Assembly (NCBI GenBank): GCA_023133275.1
Contig: JAGLWU010000010.1
Location: forward strand, 1-40,218
Source of the DNA: Candidatus Moraniibacteriota bacterium
Lineage (GTDB): Bacteria > Patescibacteriota > Minisyncoccia > Moranbacterales > GCA-2747515
DNA length: 40,218 nt
Reading direction: 5' to 3'
The translations under genes and the position numbers were made by a program. Below the pieces are notes generated by a model that was not told the origin of the DNA, did no database searches, and was given only the letters and a program-made list of their open reading frames with translations. Each line of letters starts with the position of its first letter. Within the stretch, counting starts at the first letter, position 1. Positions 26,860 to 36,045 of this stretch are shown here, piece after piece.

Positions 26860-29514
26860 ATGTCCATATTCACAAAACTGTTCGGATCAAATGAAAGTCA
26901 AATAAAAAAGTATAATCCAATCGTAGAACAAATAAATTCACTCGAAAGTCAAATAAAAAAACTAACCGATGAAGAAATAAAAGAAAAAACAAAATCTTTT
27001 CAAAAAACAATTCAAAGCGAGGAAAAAACTTTGGATGAAATTTTACCAGAAGCCTTTGCTTTAACTCGGGAAGCGGCTCGACGAACATTGGGCGAGTGGG
27101 CACACAACACTCAATTGATTGGTGGAATGATTTTACATGAAGGAAAAATTACAGAAATGAAAACTGGTGAAGGTAAAACTTTAACTTCAGTTTTTCCAAT
27201 TTATCTTAATGCTTTGACTGGAAAAGGAACTCATTTAGTAACAGTTAACGATTATTTAGCAAAACGTGATTGCAACTGGATGGGCGTAGTTTACGAGAAA
27301 TTAGGTTTACAAGTAGCGTGCATCACTCACGAAGGTGGATTTCTTTACGAGGCGAATACGGTTGATCGGGATGAGGTGGATATTGAAATGGAAAATTTGA
27401 AAGCAGTTACAAAAAAAGAGGCTTATAATTCTGACATTACTTATGGAACGAATAATGAATTTGGCTTTGATTATTTACGGGATAATATGGCACAGTCTGA
27501 GGAACGATTGTCTCAACGGGAATTACATTTTGCAATAGTAGATGAGGTGGATTCAATTCTTATCGATGAGGCACGGACACCTTTGATTATTTCTGCACCA
27601 GACAGTGAATCGACTAAACTTTATGAAAAATTTGCTCAAATTGTTCCAAATCTTCAAATAGAAAAAGATTTTAATGTTGATGAAAAAACTAGAAATGCAA
27701 CTTTAACAGACGATGGAATTCAGAAAGTGGAAAAACTTTTAGGTGTGGGAAATATTTACGAAGAAGGGAAAGTTCAATATGTTCATCATTTAGAGCAATC
27801 TTTGAAAGCACATGCCCTTTTTACGAAAGACAAGGATTATATGGTTAAAAATGGTGAGGTTATGATTATTGATGAATTTACTGGTCGGGCGATGGAAGGA
27901 CGGCGTTATTCAGACGGTCTTCATCAAGCAATTGAAGCAAAGGAAAAAGTGGCGGTTCAGCGTGAATCAAAAACTTTAGCGACGATTACTTTTCAGAATT
28001 ATTTTCGAATGTACGATAAGTTGGCGGGTATGACGGGGACAGCGGTAACGAGTGCGGAAGAATTTAAGAAAGTTTATGAATTGGATGTTATCATTGTGCC
28101 GACAAATAAAGAAATGACTAGAAAAGATTTAGCGGATGTTGTTTATAAAAATGAAAAGGGAAAATTTAAAGCAATTGTGGAAAAAATTAAAGAGTTGCAT
28201 GAAGTGGGACAACCTGTTTTAGTGGGTACGGTAGCGATTGAAAAATCTGAGTTACTGAGCAATATGTTGAAAAAAGCAAAAATTTCTCACAGTGTTTTGA
28301 ATGCTAAATTTCATGAAAAAGAAGCTCAAATTATTGCTAATGCAGGTTTGAAAGGATCTGTTACAATTGCGACAAATATGGCGGGACGTGGTACGGATAT
28401 TAAATTAGGAGAAGGAGTGCGAGAAGTTGGCGGGCTTTACATTATCGGAACTGAGCGTCATGATGCTCGGCGAATTGATAATCAGTTACGAGGGCGTTCT
28501 GGACGACAAGGTGATGCTGGGACAACTCAGTTTTATATTTCTCTTGAAGATGAATTGATGCGACGTTTTGGCGGTGATCGTTTGAAAGGGATTATGGAGA
28601 AGATTGGTTTTGATGAGGATCAACCGATTGAAAATAAAATTATTTCTAAACAAATTGAAGGAGCTCAGTCGAAAATTGAAGGCTTTAATTTTGACGCACG
28701 TAAACATGTTTTAGATTACGATGATGTTGTTAATAAGCAAAGGGAGGTTATTTATAATCGACGGCGAAATATTCTAGAAAAATTAGATTCCAAAGAAGAG
28801 ATTTTAAAAATGTTTAATGAGGAAGTGGATGAAATTGTAACTGCTTATACAAATTTGGATAGACATAAATGGAGTGATTCTGAAATTATTAAAGAAGTGA
28901 AGGCAATTGCTCCTATTTCTGATGGATCTACAGAAAGTTTGAAAAAAATATTTGACGATGAAAGCAGGAATGATAGCGAAGTTATTGAAGAAGTAAAAGA
29001 ATTTTTAACGAAAGAATTACAGACTACTCACATTAAAAAAGAAACGGAAAATGGTGAGAATGCGATGCGAGTGATTGAGCGTTCAATTTTGATGCAGACG
29101 ATTGATCAACATTGGATGAATCATTTGGATGCGATTGATCATATGCGACAGGGAATTGGTTTGCGGGGTTACGGTCAGCAAGATCCTTTGATTGAATATA
29201 AAAAAGAGGCGTTCGGCATGTTTAACCAACTTTTGGGAAATGTTCGAAATACGGTTTTGCATACGGTTTTTCGGGCAACTGTTGTGAGTAATCAGGATTC
29301 AAGTGCAGTTTCTGAGTTGGCACGGAATATGAATTTTTCTGGAGCGGAGAGTAATCCTGAACAGTTTGCTCAAGTAGCGGAAATGGAAAATCGACAAATG
29401 AATGCGAATATGTCAAAAATTGAAAAACCTGTTCAATCTGAAAAGACTGTTGGGCGGAATGACCCTTGTTCTTGTGGGAGTGGGAAGAAGTATAAAAAGT
29501 GTTGCGGGCGGTAG
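26860..29514 (+). CDS. secA: Preprotein translocase ATPase SecA
   Basis: EMKTGEGKTLTSVFPIYLNAL, VDEVDSILIDEARTPLIIS, MAGRGTDIKLG, C-terminal zinc motif CSCGSGKKYKKCC. Confidence 0.98.
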   Translation: MSIFTKLFGSNESQIKKYNPIVEQINSLESQIKKLTDEEIKEKTKSFQKTIQSEEKTLDEILPEAFALTREAARRTLGEWAHNTQLIGGMILHEGKITEMKTGEGKTLTSVFPIYLNALTGKGTHLVTVNDYLAKRDCNWMGVVYEKLGLQVACITHEGGFLYEANTVDRDEVDIEMENLKAVTKKEAYNSDITYGTNNEFGFDYLRDNMAQSEERLSQRELHFAIVDEVDSILIDEARTPLIISAPDSESTKLYEKFAQIVPNLQIEKDFNVDEKTRNATLTDDGIQKVEKLLGVGNIYEEGKVQYVHHLEQSLKAHALFTKDKDYMVKNGEVMIIDEFTGRAMEGRRYSDGLHQAIEAKEKVAVQRESKTLATITFQNYFRMYDKLAGMTGTAVTSAEEFKKVYELDVIIVPTNKEMTRKDLADVVYKNEKGKFKAIVEKIKELHEVGQPVLVGTVAIEKSELLSNMLKKAKISHSVLNAKFHEKEAQIIANAGLKGSVTIATNMAGRGTDIKLGEGVREVGGLYIIGTERHDARRIDNQLRGRSGRQGDAGTTQFYISLEDELMRRFGGDRLKGIMEKIGFDEDQPIENKIISKQIEGAQSKIEGFNFDARKHVLDYDDVVNKQREVIYNRRRNILEKLDSKEEILKMFNEEVDEIVTAYTNLDRHKWSDSEIIKEVKAIAPISDGSTESLKKIFDDESRNDSEVIEEVKEFLTKELQTTHIKKETENGENAMRVIERSILMQTIDQHWMNHLDAIDHMRQGIGLRGYGQQDPLIEYKKEAFGMFNQLLGNVRNTVLHTVFRATVVSNQDSSAVSELARNMNFSGAESNPEQFAQVAEMENRQMNANMSKIEKPVQSEKTVGRNDPCSCGSGKKYKKCCGR

Positions 29515-29546
29515 ATGTTTAAATATTATTTGGATAACATATTTAT

Positions 29547-30200
29547 ATGAAAAAATCTACAAAAAAGTTAAAGAAAATTCCAGTTAAAGAAGTAGTAAAT
29601 AAAGTTTCTGTAGAATTAGCAGAAATTATAACGGTTAAAAATGATCTTGAGTTTTCAAAAACATCTTGTCAAATAATTTTATTAAATTCACATGATGGTC
29701 AATATGAAACAGTTGATATAGCTCTTTGGAACAGTGCGATCATTTCATTTTTTCGCTGTTTTGGTGGGGGAAAGAGGGGTTATAAGTTGGATAAAAAAAT
29801 TTTCGAAAACTTGCCTGGTGAGCCTATGAATTTTTATGATTTTTTAAAAAATTTACGAGATAAACATTTAGCACATCCAGTTAATATTTTTGAAGAAGTT
29901 AAAATAGGTGTAATATTTTCGGATGACTATAAAGAACTTCTAGGGATAAGTAATTTCTTCATAAAAAGATTACTTGAGACACCAGAAACTATTAAGCAAT
30001 TTATTGGTTTTATAAATGTAGCTTTAAAAGAGGTGAATTTTGAATTAGAAATAAAGAATATTCAGTTAGTTAATGTAGTTAAAAAAGAAAGTGCTATAAA
30101 TATATCAAAATGGGAAAATTTGAAATACGTAGTACCTGACTCTTTGAAGGCATCAGAGAAAAACCGAGTCGGAAGTAAAGAACCTAGATTTAAAAAATAA
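29547..30200 (+). CDS. Hypothetical protein, possibly HEPN-like
   Basis: 217 aa; contains LRDKHLAHPVN, an R-x(4-6)-H-type motif, in an apparently helical protein. Confidence 0.45.
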   Translation: MKKSTKKLKKIPVKEVVNKVSVELAEIITVKNDLEFSKTSCQIILLNSHDGQYETVDIALWNSAIISFFRCFGGGKRGYKLDKKIFENLPGEPMNFYDFLKNLRDKHLAHPVNIFEEVKIGVIFSDDYKELLGISNFFIKRLLETPETIKQFIGFINVALKEVNFELEIKNIQLVNVVKKESAINISKWENLKYVVPDSLKASEKNRVGSKEPRFKK

Positions 30201-30239
30201 ATATTTGTAAAATTATCAGTTGCATAATCAAAAAAATTA

Positions 30240-30265
30240 GACTATCCTTAAAGATAGTCTTTTTT
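30240..30265 (+). terminator. Rho-independent terminator
   Basis: GACTATC-CTTAAA-GATAGTC-TTTTTT. Confidence 0.85.
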
Positions 30266-30308
30266 AAATTATTCAAAAAAGACAAAAATTAACAATTTAT
30301 ACAAAAAC

Positions 30309-32150
30309 ATGAAATACCCAATATTAGACAAAGTAAATTACCCAAAAGATTTAAGAAAATTACCAGTCGAAGAATTAGAAATTTTAAGTGCAGAAATTCG
30401 TCAATTCCTAATCCAATGCGTTTCCAAAACAGGAGGACACTTCGGTTCAAATTTAGGAGTAGTCGAATTAACAGTCGCTTTACATTACGTTTTCAATACA
30501 CCAAAAGATTTACTCGTCTGGGACGTTGGACATCAAACTTACCCACATAAAATTTTAACAGGACGAAAAAATCAACTTTGCACCATTCGACAAAAAGACG
30601 GGCTAGCACCTTTTCCAAAAAGAACAGAAAGTGAATACGACACTTTAGGCGTTGGACATTCCAGTACCTCAATCAGTGCAGCGGTGGGAATGAGTATTGC
30701 AAATAAAGATAAAAAAAATCCTCCGCAGACAGTGGTAGTGATTGGCGATGGAGCATTGGGTGGAGGAATGGTTTTTGAGGCGATGAATCACGCAGGCGAT
30801 GTCGGTACGGATATGTTGATTATTCTCAATGATAATAAAATGTCAATTTCACCAAATGTTGGAGCGATCGACAAATATTTAACACGACTTATTTCTTCAC
30901 AAAAATATTTAAAAATTCGTCGAAAAGGTAAAAAAATTCTTTCTCAATCTTCCTCTAGAATTCACAAACTTGTTCAGCGGGCGGAAAAGTACGCCAAAGG
31001 AATGATTACTCCCGGAACTTTATTTGAAGAATTAGGCTTTGGGTATTACGGTCCGATTGATGGTCATGATACAAAAATGTTAGTCAAAGTTTTAAGTAAT
31101 CTTAAAAAAGTGAAAGGTCCAAAATTATTGCACATAGTTACTCAAAAAGGTAAAGGTTGTGAATTTGCAGAAAGCGATGATTTTTCTCTTCATGCCGTTG
31201 CTCCATTTGATCCAAAAACAGGTAAATCTTTGAAAAAAAGTAGTTCAAAAACTTTTACAGATGTGTTCTCTCAGTGGATTATTAAAACAGCAGAAAAAGA
31301 TGAAAAACTTCATGCAATTACGCCAGCGATGTGTTCAGGATCTGGTTTAACAAATTTTCAAAAAGAATTTCCTGAGCGGTTTCATGATGTAGGAATTGCG
31401 GAACAACATGCAGTAACTTTTTCAGCAGGATTGGCTTGTCAGAGCAAAAAACCAGTAGTTGCGATTTATTCGTCTTTTTTGCAACGAGCGTATGATCAGT
31501 TAATTCATGATGTGGCGATTCAAAATTTGAATGTTCTTTTTGCAGTGGATCGAGCGGGGTTGGTTGGTCCAGATGGGGCGACACATGCGGGAAGTTTTGA
31601 TATGGCGTTTGCACGAAATATTCCTAATTTAACAATTCTTGCTCCAACGACAGCAGAAGAATGTGAAGCGATGTTGGATTGGGGCTATGAGTATGAAGGT
31701 CCAGTTATCGTTCGTTATCCTCGTGATAAAGTAATTTCTAGTAAAAAAGATAATTTTCAAGAAATTAAATTAGGGAAATCTGAAATTATCAGAAAAGGTA
31801 AAAAAATAGTTATTTTAACGTTCGGTACAGTTTTGAATAATTGTGTATCTTTGGCGGAAAAGTTAAATGCGACTTTGGTGAATATGCGTTTTGTGAAGCC
31901 GTTGGATAAAGAAATGATTCGAGGATTGGCTAAAAATCATAAAACTTTTTTGACGGTTGAAGAGGGAGCTGTTTTGGGCGGGGTGGGAAGTGCGGTTGGT
32001 GAATTTGTAGCACAGGAAAATTTGAATGTTACGGTAAAAAATATTGGTTTGCCAGATAAATTTTTACAACACGGAAGTCGGGAGGAATTATTGGTTGAAG
32101 CGGGATTGGATGAAAGGAGTATTAAAAATGTTTTGAAAAGTTTAGTTTGA
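30309..32150 (+). CDS. dxs: 1-deoxy-D-xylulose-5-phosphate synthase
   Basis: TGGHFGSNLGVVELTVALHYVFNTPKDLLVWDVGHQTYPHKILTGR, VIGDGALGGGMVFEAMNHAG, DIGIAEQHAV-type motif, YSSFLQRAYDQLIHDVAIQ, GPDGATHAGSFD. Confidence 0.97.
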   Translation: MKYPILDKVNYPKDLRKLPVEELEILSAEIRQFLIQCVSKTGGHFGSNLGVVELTVALHYVFNTPKDLLVWDVGHQTYPHKILTGRKNQLCTIRQKDGLAPFPKRTESEYDTLGVGHSSTSISAAVGMSIANKDKKNPPQTVVVIGDGALGGGMVFEAMNHAGDVGTDMLIILNDNKMSISPNVGAIDKYLTRLISSQKYLKIRRKGKKILSQSSSRIHKLVQRAEKYAKGMITPGTLFEELGFGYYGPIDGHDTKMLVKVLSNLKKVKGPKLLHIVTQKGKGCEFAESDDFSLHAVAPFDPKTGKSLKKSSSKTFTDVFSQWIIKTAEKDEKLHAITPAMCSGSGLTNFQKEFPERFHDVGIAEQHAVTFSAGLACQSKKPVVAIYSSFLQRAYDQLIHDVAIQNLNVLFAVDRAGLVGPDGATHAGSFDMAFARNIPNLTILAPTTAEECEAMLDWGYEYEGPVIVRYPRDKVISSKKDNFQEIKLGKSEIIRKGKKIVILTFGTVLNNCVSLAEKLNATLVNMRFVKPLDKEMIRGLAKNHKTFLTVEEGAVLGGVGSAVGEFVAQENLNVTVKNIGLPDKFLQHGSREELLVEAGLDERSIKNVLKSLV

Positions 32151-32157
32151 TTTTTTG

Positions 32158-32166
32158 TGTTATAAT
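32158..32166 (+). promoter_or_regulatory. Extended -10 promoter TGTTATAAT
   Basis: TTTTTTGTGTTATAAT, identical to the 3209-3224 region. Confidence 0.55.
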
Positions 32167-32191
32167 TAACGTAAAATAGTAAAATAAGTAT

Positions 32192-32665
32192 ATGGAAAGT
32201 AATAATTTGTTAACTGATAAAGTCCAAAATAATAAAAAAGAAATTAAAAATTTTCAAAAGATTATAATTATATTTGGAATAATTAGTTTATTAATTGTCG
32301 TAAATTTAGTATACACTAATTCTTCTATTTCAATATTGAGTAGAATAGAAAGTGAATCAAATATAGATTTTCCTGATAGTTCGAATATAATTGATTTTGA
32401 TAAAAAACCACCCATAGATCCTATAATAATAGCAAAAATATCAATATCAGAATCATCAGTTGAAAAAATGAAAGAAGATATAGAATCAAAAACTGAATAT
32501 AGCGGTTCTGTTAGTGGGGCATTATCAGAGTCGATGAGTTGGTGGACGCCTAATCAAGTTATTGTTGAAAAAACATATTGGTCAAGTGAACACATACTTG
32601 TACACGTTATTTTATCAAAACAAAATAATGAATATTTTGTTTATATAGAATGCTCTGTTTTTTAG
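32192..32665 (+). CDS. Single-pass membrane protein of unknown function
   Basis: 157 aa, N-terminal TM IIIIFGIISLLIVVNLVY; no recognisable domain. Confidence 0.6.
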   Translation: MESNNLLTDKVQNNKKEIKNFQKIIIIFGIISLLIVVNLVYTNSSISILSRIESESNIDFPDSSNIIDFDKKPPIDPIIIAKISISESSVEKMKEDIESKTEYSGSVSGALSESMSWWTPNQVIVEKTYWSSEHILVHVILSKQNNEYFVYIECSVF

Positions 32666-32687
32666 AATGAAACCTTTTTAAAATTAT

Positions 32688-33224
32688 ATGATTATAAAAA
32701 ATTTAATTCAAGTGGGAAATCCTTTATTAAAACAAAAAAGCAAAATTGTTAAAAATATAAATTCAAAAGAGACACAAAAAATAATTAAAAATTTAATTGA
32801 TTCATTAAATTATCATGAATTAGTAGGATTAGCTTCTTCTCAAATTGGAGAAAAATCAAGAATATTCGTTACAAAAATTGACAAAACACCAAACAGAAAT
32901 CCTGATGAAATTGACAAGCTGAGAATTTATATTAATCCAAAAATAATTTGGAGTTCTAAAAAGGAAATTATTATTTATGAAGGTTGTGGCAGTGTCGCTT
33001 ATGCGAAATTTTTTGCACCAGTTAAAAGACCGGAAAAAATAATCATTGAAGCGACTGATGAAAAAGGTGATAAATTTAATTTGAAAGTTGAGGGACTTTT
33101 AAGTCGAGTGATTCAACATGAATACGATCATCTTGAAGGAATAGAGTTTACAGAAAAAATTACTGATATGAAAAAAATAATGAGTTCAGGAGAGTATAGA
33201 AAAATGATTTTTGCAAAAAGTTAA
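32688..33224 (+). CDS. def: Peptide deformylase (divergent)
   Basis: GLASSQIGEKSRIFV, YEGCGSVAY (EGC motif), IQHEYDHLEGIEF (QHExDHLxG). Confidence 0.88.
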   Translation: MIIKNLIQVGNPLLKQKSKIVKNINSKETQKIIKNLIDSLNYHELVGLASSQIGEKSRIFVTKIDKTPNRNPDEIDKLRIYINPKIIWSSKKEIIIYEGCGSVAYAKFFAPVKRPEKIIIEATDEKGDKFNLKVEGLLSRVIQHEYDHLEGIEFTEKITDMKKIMSSGEYRKMIFAKS

Positions 33225-33275
33225 TTTAAAATTATTTAAATTTAATTTTAAATCCAATTTTAATTCAATGTATCA

Positions 33276-33295
33276 AAAGCCCGTGCGGCGAGCAC
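33276..33295 (+). repeat. GC-rich intergenic 20-mer, copy 4 (upstream of the atp operon)
   Basis: Exact AAAGCCCGTGCGGCGAGCAC. Confidence 0.97.
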
Positions 33296-33320
33296 AGAAA
33301 AAATCTAAAATTACAAAAAT

Positions 33321-33349
33321 TTGACAGTTGAAAATTATTCATATAAAAT
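33321..33349 (+). promoter_or_regulatory. Near-consensus promoter TTGACA-17-TAAAAT for the atp operon
   Basis: -35 at 33321-33326, -10 at 33344-33349. Confidence 0.8.
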
Positions 33350-33367
33350 ATTAATGTAAAGTAAAAT

Positions 33368-33640
33368 ATGAAAAAAGATAAAAATAATCGAGAAGAAAGT
33401 TTGAGAGATATTGTGAAAGGTTCCGCTATTTATACGGGCGTTTCTATTTTAACACCAATGATTTTCTTTGGCGGAATCGGTTTGTTTCTCGATAAACATT
33501 TTCAAAAAAAACCATTGTTTATACTTATCTTTATCGGAATAGCATTTATCATTACCAATATTTTACTTTTCAAGAAAACGAGGATGCTTACAAAAAAAAT
33601 GGAGCAATACTCAGATGAAATTAAAAAAGAAAGTTTGTAA
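33368..33640 (+). CDS. AtpZ/AtpI-family ATP synthase-associated membrane protein
   Basis: Two TM segments (IYTGVSILTPMIFFGGIGLFLDKHF...LFILIFIGIAFIITNILLF), immediately upstream of atpB. Confidence 0.75.
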   Translation: MKKDKNNREESLRDIVKGSAIYTGVSILTPMIFFGGIGLFLDKHFQKKPLFILIFIGIAFIITNILLFKKTRMLTKKMEQYSDEIKKESL

Positions 33641-33691
33641 AAGAAATTTGAGTGCCTCGTGCATTCAGTTTTTATTTTTATTTAAATTCAA

Positions 33692-34510
33692 ATGGAACTA
33701 AACATATCATTAGCACCAGAAATACTTTTTAAAATAGGATCATTTCCAGTTTCCAATTCTTTTTTTTGGATGGTTGTGGTATCTATTTCGTTGATGATTT
33801 TAATTTTAACAATCCGTTATAAATTCAAACAAGTTCCAGGCAGGACTCAAGCAGCTTTTGAAATTTTAATTGAGGGCGGACTCGATTTTGTACAGTCTAT
33901 CATAGAAGACAAGGATATAGCAAAAAAAGTTTTTCCTTTAGTTTTCACACTTTTTCTTTTTATCATGCTAGCAAATTTGATAACTTTCATTCCTGGTTCA
34001 GCAGTTGTTCTTGAGAGCGGTGAGGGAAAAGTTTCTTTATTTCGAGCAGTGATGTCAGATTATGGTATAGTGATAGTAATGACTTTAGTAGCGGTGATTA
34101 CAGCTCAGATTGTGGCAATTATTTCTTTTGGACCATTTGGTTATCTCGGAAAGTATTTTAATTTTAGTGGGATGAAAGAATTTTTTTCAGAACTTTTTCG
34201 TGGAAAATTGAAATTTGGATTGTTGGCACAAGGTTTTTTAGATATATTTTTAGGATTGATGGATATTGTTGGAGAGATTGCTAAGATTGTTTCACTGTCA
34301 TTTCGTTTGTTTGGTAATATTTTTGCAGGTGAAGTTTTGGGAATGGTGATGTTATTTTTGATGCCATGGTTTTTGCCATTGCCATTTCAGTTTTTGAGTC
34401 TTTTGACAGCAGTGGTGCAAGCATTTGTTTTTGCGGTATTGACTTTGATGTTTATTTCATTAGCATTAAAGATAGATGATGAAGATTTAAATGAAAAAGC
34501 GACGGTATAA
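33692..34510 (+). CDS. atpB: F-type ATP synthase subunit a
   Basis: LSFRLFGNIFAGEVLGMVML (essential Arg helix) and C-terminal VVQAFVFAVLTLMFISLAL. Confidence 0.96.
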   Translation: MELNISLAPEILFKIGSFPVSNSFFWMVVVSISLMILILTIRYKFKQVPGRTQAAFEILIEGGLDFVQSIIEDKDIAKKVFPLVFTLFLFIMLANLITFIPGSAVVLESGEGKVSLFRAVMSDYGIVIVMTLVAVITAQIVAIISFGPFGYLGKYFNFSGMKEFFSELFRGKLKFGLLAQGFLDIFLGLMDIVGEIAKIVSLSFRLFGNIFAGEVLGMVMLFLMPWFLPLPFQFLSLLTAVVQAFVFAVLTLMFISLALKIDDEDLNEKATV

Positions 34511-34547
34511 TATTATTTGAAGTTTAATAAATTTAATTAATAATTAA

Positions 34548-34790
<243 letters not shown>

Positions 34791-34954
34791 TAATTTTAGT
34801 ATGTCTTGTATTTCAATTTAAATATGAGACATCTTGAGTTATTAATTTTTTTGGAAAATTTATATTTTTTAAGATTTCTGTTTCTGTGGAAATGCTAAAT
34901 AAATATATTTTTCAAAAAAACGTTTAAAAATATTAAAAAGTTTTTGCTAAAACT

Positions 34955-35446
34955 ATGGAAATTATTAAAGCTTTAGGAATAGATAATTATTGGGTGCTTA
35001 TTGCACAATTTGTTAATTTGGCAGTATTGCTTTTTGTTTTGTATAAATTTGCTTATGGTCCGATGATGAAAATGTTGGACGAGCGAAGTGCTAAAATTGC
35101 GGAAGGAATTAAGGATGCGGAAAAAGCTAATAAAAAGTTAGAGGAAACTGAATCGAGAGAAAAAGATGTTTTAAATAAAGCTAAAAAAGAGGCAAAAAAA
35201 ATTATCGCTGCAGCTGAAGAAATTGCTGAAAAAAATAAGGCAGAAATTTTAGAAAATTCTAAGATGGAGGCTGATGAAATTTTCAGAAAAGCGGAAGAAA
35301 AGATTGAAGAAGAAAAGAATAAATTGAGAGAAGAGTTAAAAAAAGAAACTATCGAGTTAGTGATGATGGCGACGGAAAAAGTTTTAAAAGAAAAAATTGA
35401 TAGTGATAAAGATAAAGAAATTATTGAAAAAGTGGTGAAAAATTAG
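34955..35446 (+). CDS. atpF: F-type ATP synthase subunit b
   Basis: N-terminal TM, PMMKMLDERSAKIAEGIKDAEKANKKLEE, long coiled coil. Confidence 0.93.
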   Translation: MEIIKALGIDNYWVLIAQFVNLAVLLFVLYKFAYGPMMKMLDERSAKIAEGIKDAEKANKKLEETESREKDVLNKAKKEAKKIIAAAEEIAEKNKAEILENSKMEADEIFRKAEEKIEEEKNKLREELKKETIELVMMATEKVLKEKIDSDKDKEIIEKVVKN

Positions 35447-35521
35447 CTTGCATGGAAGATTGATTTGTAAAATATTTTGTGAGTTATTTAATCAAATTTA
35501 GAATTACGAAAAAATTGAAAT

Positions 35522-35923
35522 ATGAAAATCAAATCTAAACAATATGCTCAAGCTTTGTTCGAGTTAACAAAAGAAAAAAATAAATCTGATGTTGATGCGT
35601 TGGTTTTGAAGTTTGTTGAGAATCTGAAAAGAAATAGTGAGTTTAAAAAAATTGATGAAATAATTAAAAGTTTTATTCAAATTTATAATAGGGAAAATAA
35701 TATTGTAGAAGCCGAAATTATGAGTGCGAAAGAATTGAATGTAGATCAATTGCAGAGTGTGAAGGATTTTATTGGCAAAAAATATGAATCTGAAGAAGTT
35801 ATTTTGAAAAATGAAGTCGATGAGAGTATTTTGGGAGGTGTTTCTGTCAAAGTTGGTGAAGAGGTTACTGATTTTAGTATTGGTGGACAGTTGAAGCAAT
35901 TGAAAAATTGTTTGGTGAAGTAG
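35522..35923 (+). CDS. atpH: F-type ATP synthase subunit delta
   Basis: KQYAQALFELT start, EVDESILGGVSVKVGEEVTDFSIGGQLKQLK end. Confidence 0.93.
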   Translation: MKIKSKQYAQALFELTKEKNKSDVDALVLKFVENLKRNSEFKKIDEIIKSFIQIYNRENNIVEAEIMSAKELNVDQLQSVKDFIGKKYESEEVILKNEVDESILGGVSVKVGEEVTDFSIGGQLKQLKNCLVK

Positions 35924-35984
35924 TTATTTGTAAGTTTATATTAAATTGCAAATAGAAATTGTAAATTAAAAAAGTTTTTTGAGA

Positions 35985-36031
35985 AATAAAAAAAGACCCT
36001 TTGAACATTGTTCTGGCAGTAAACGGGTCTT
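35985..36031 (-). terminator. Terminator of the minus-strand gene inside the atp cluster
   Basis: AAGACCC ... GGGTCTT stem with an A-run on the + strand (T-run on the minus strand). Confidence 0.65.
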
Positions 36032-36045
36032 GTGCCAATTGGAAG

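Noticed and set aside
4218-33295. Treating the four 20-mers as a CRISPR array
   Set aside because: Copies are 6.5-12 kb apart with genes between them, no regular spacers and no cas genes.
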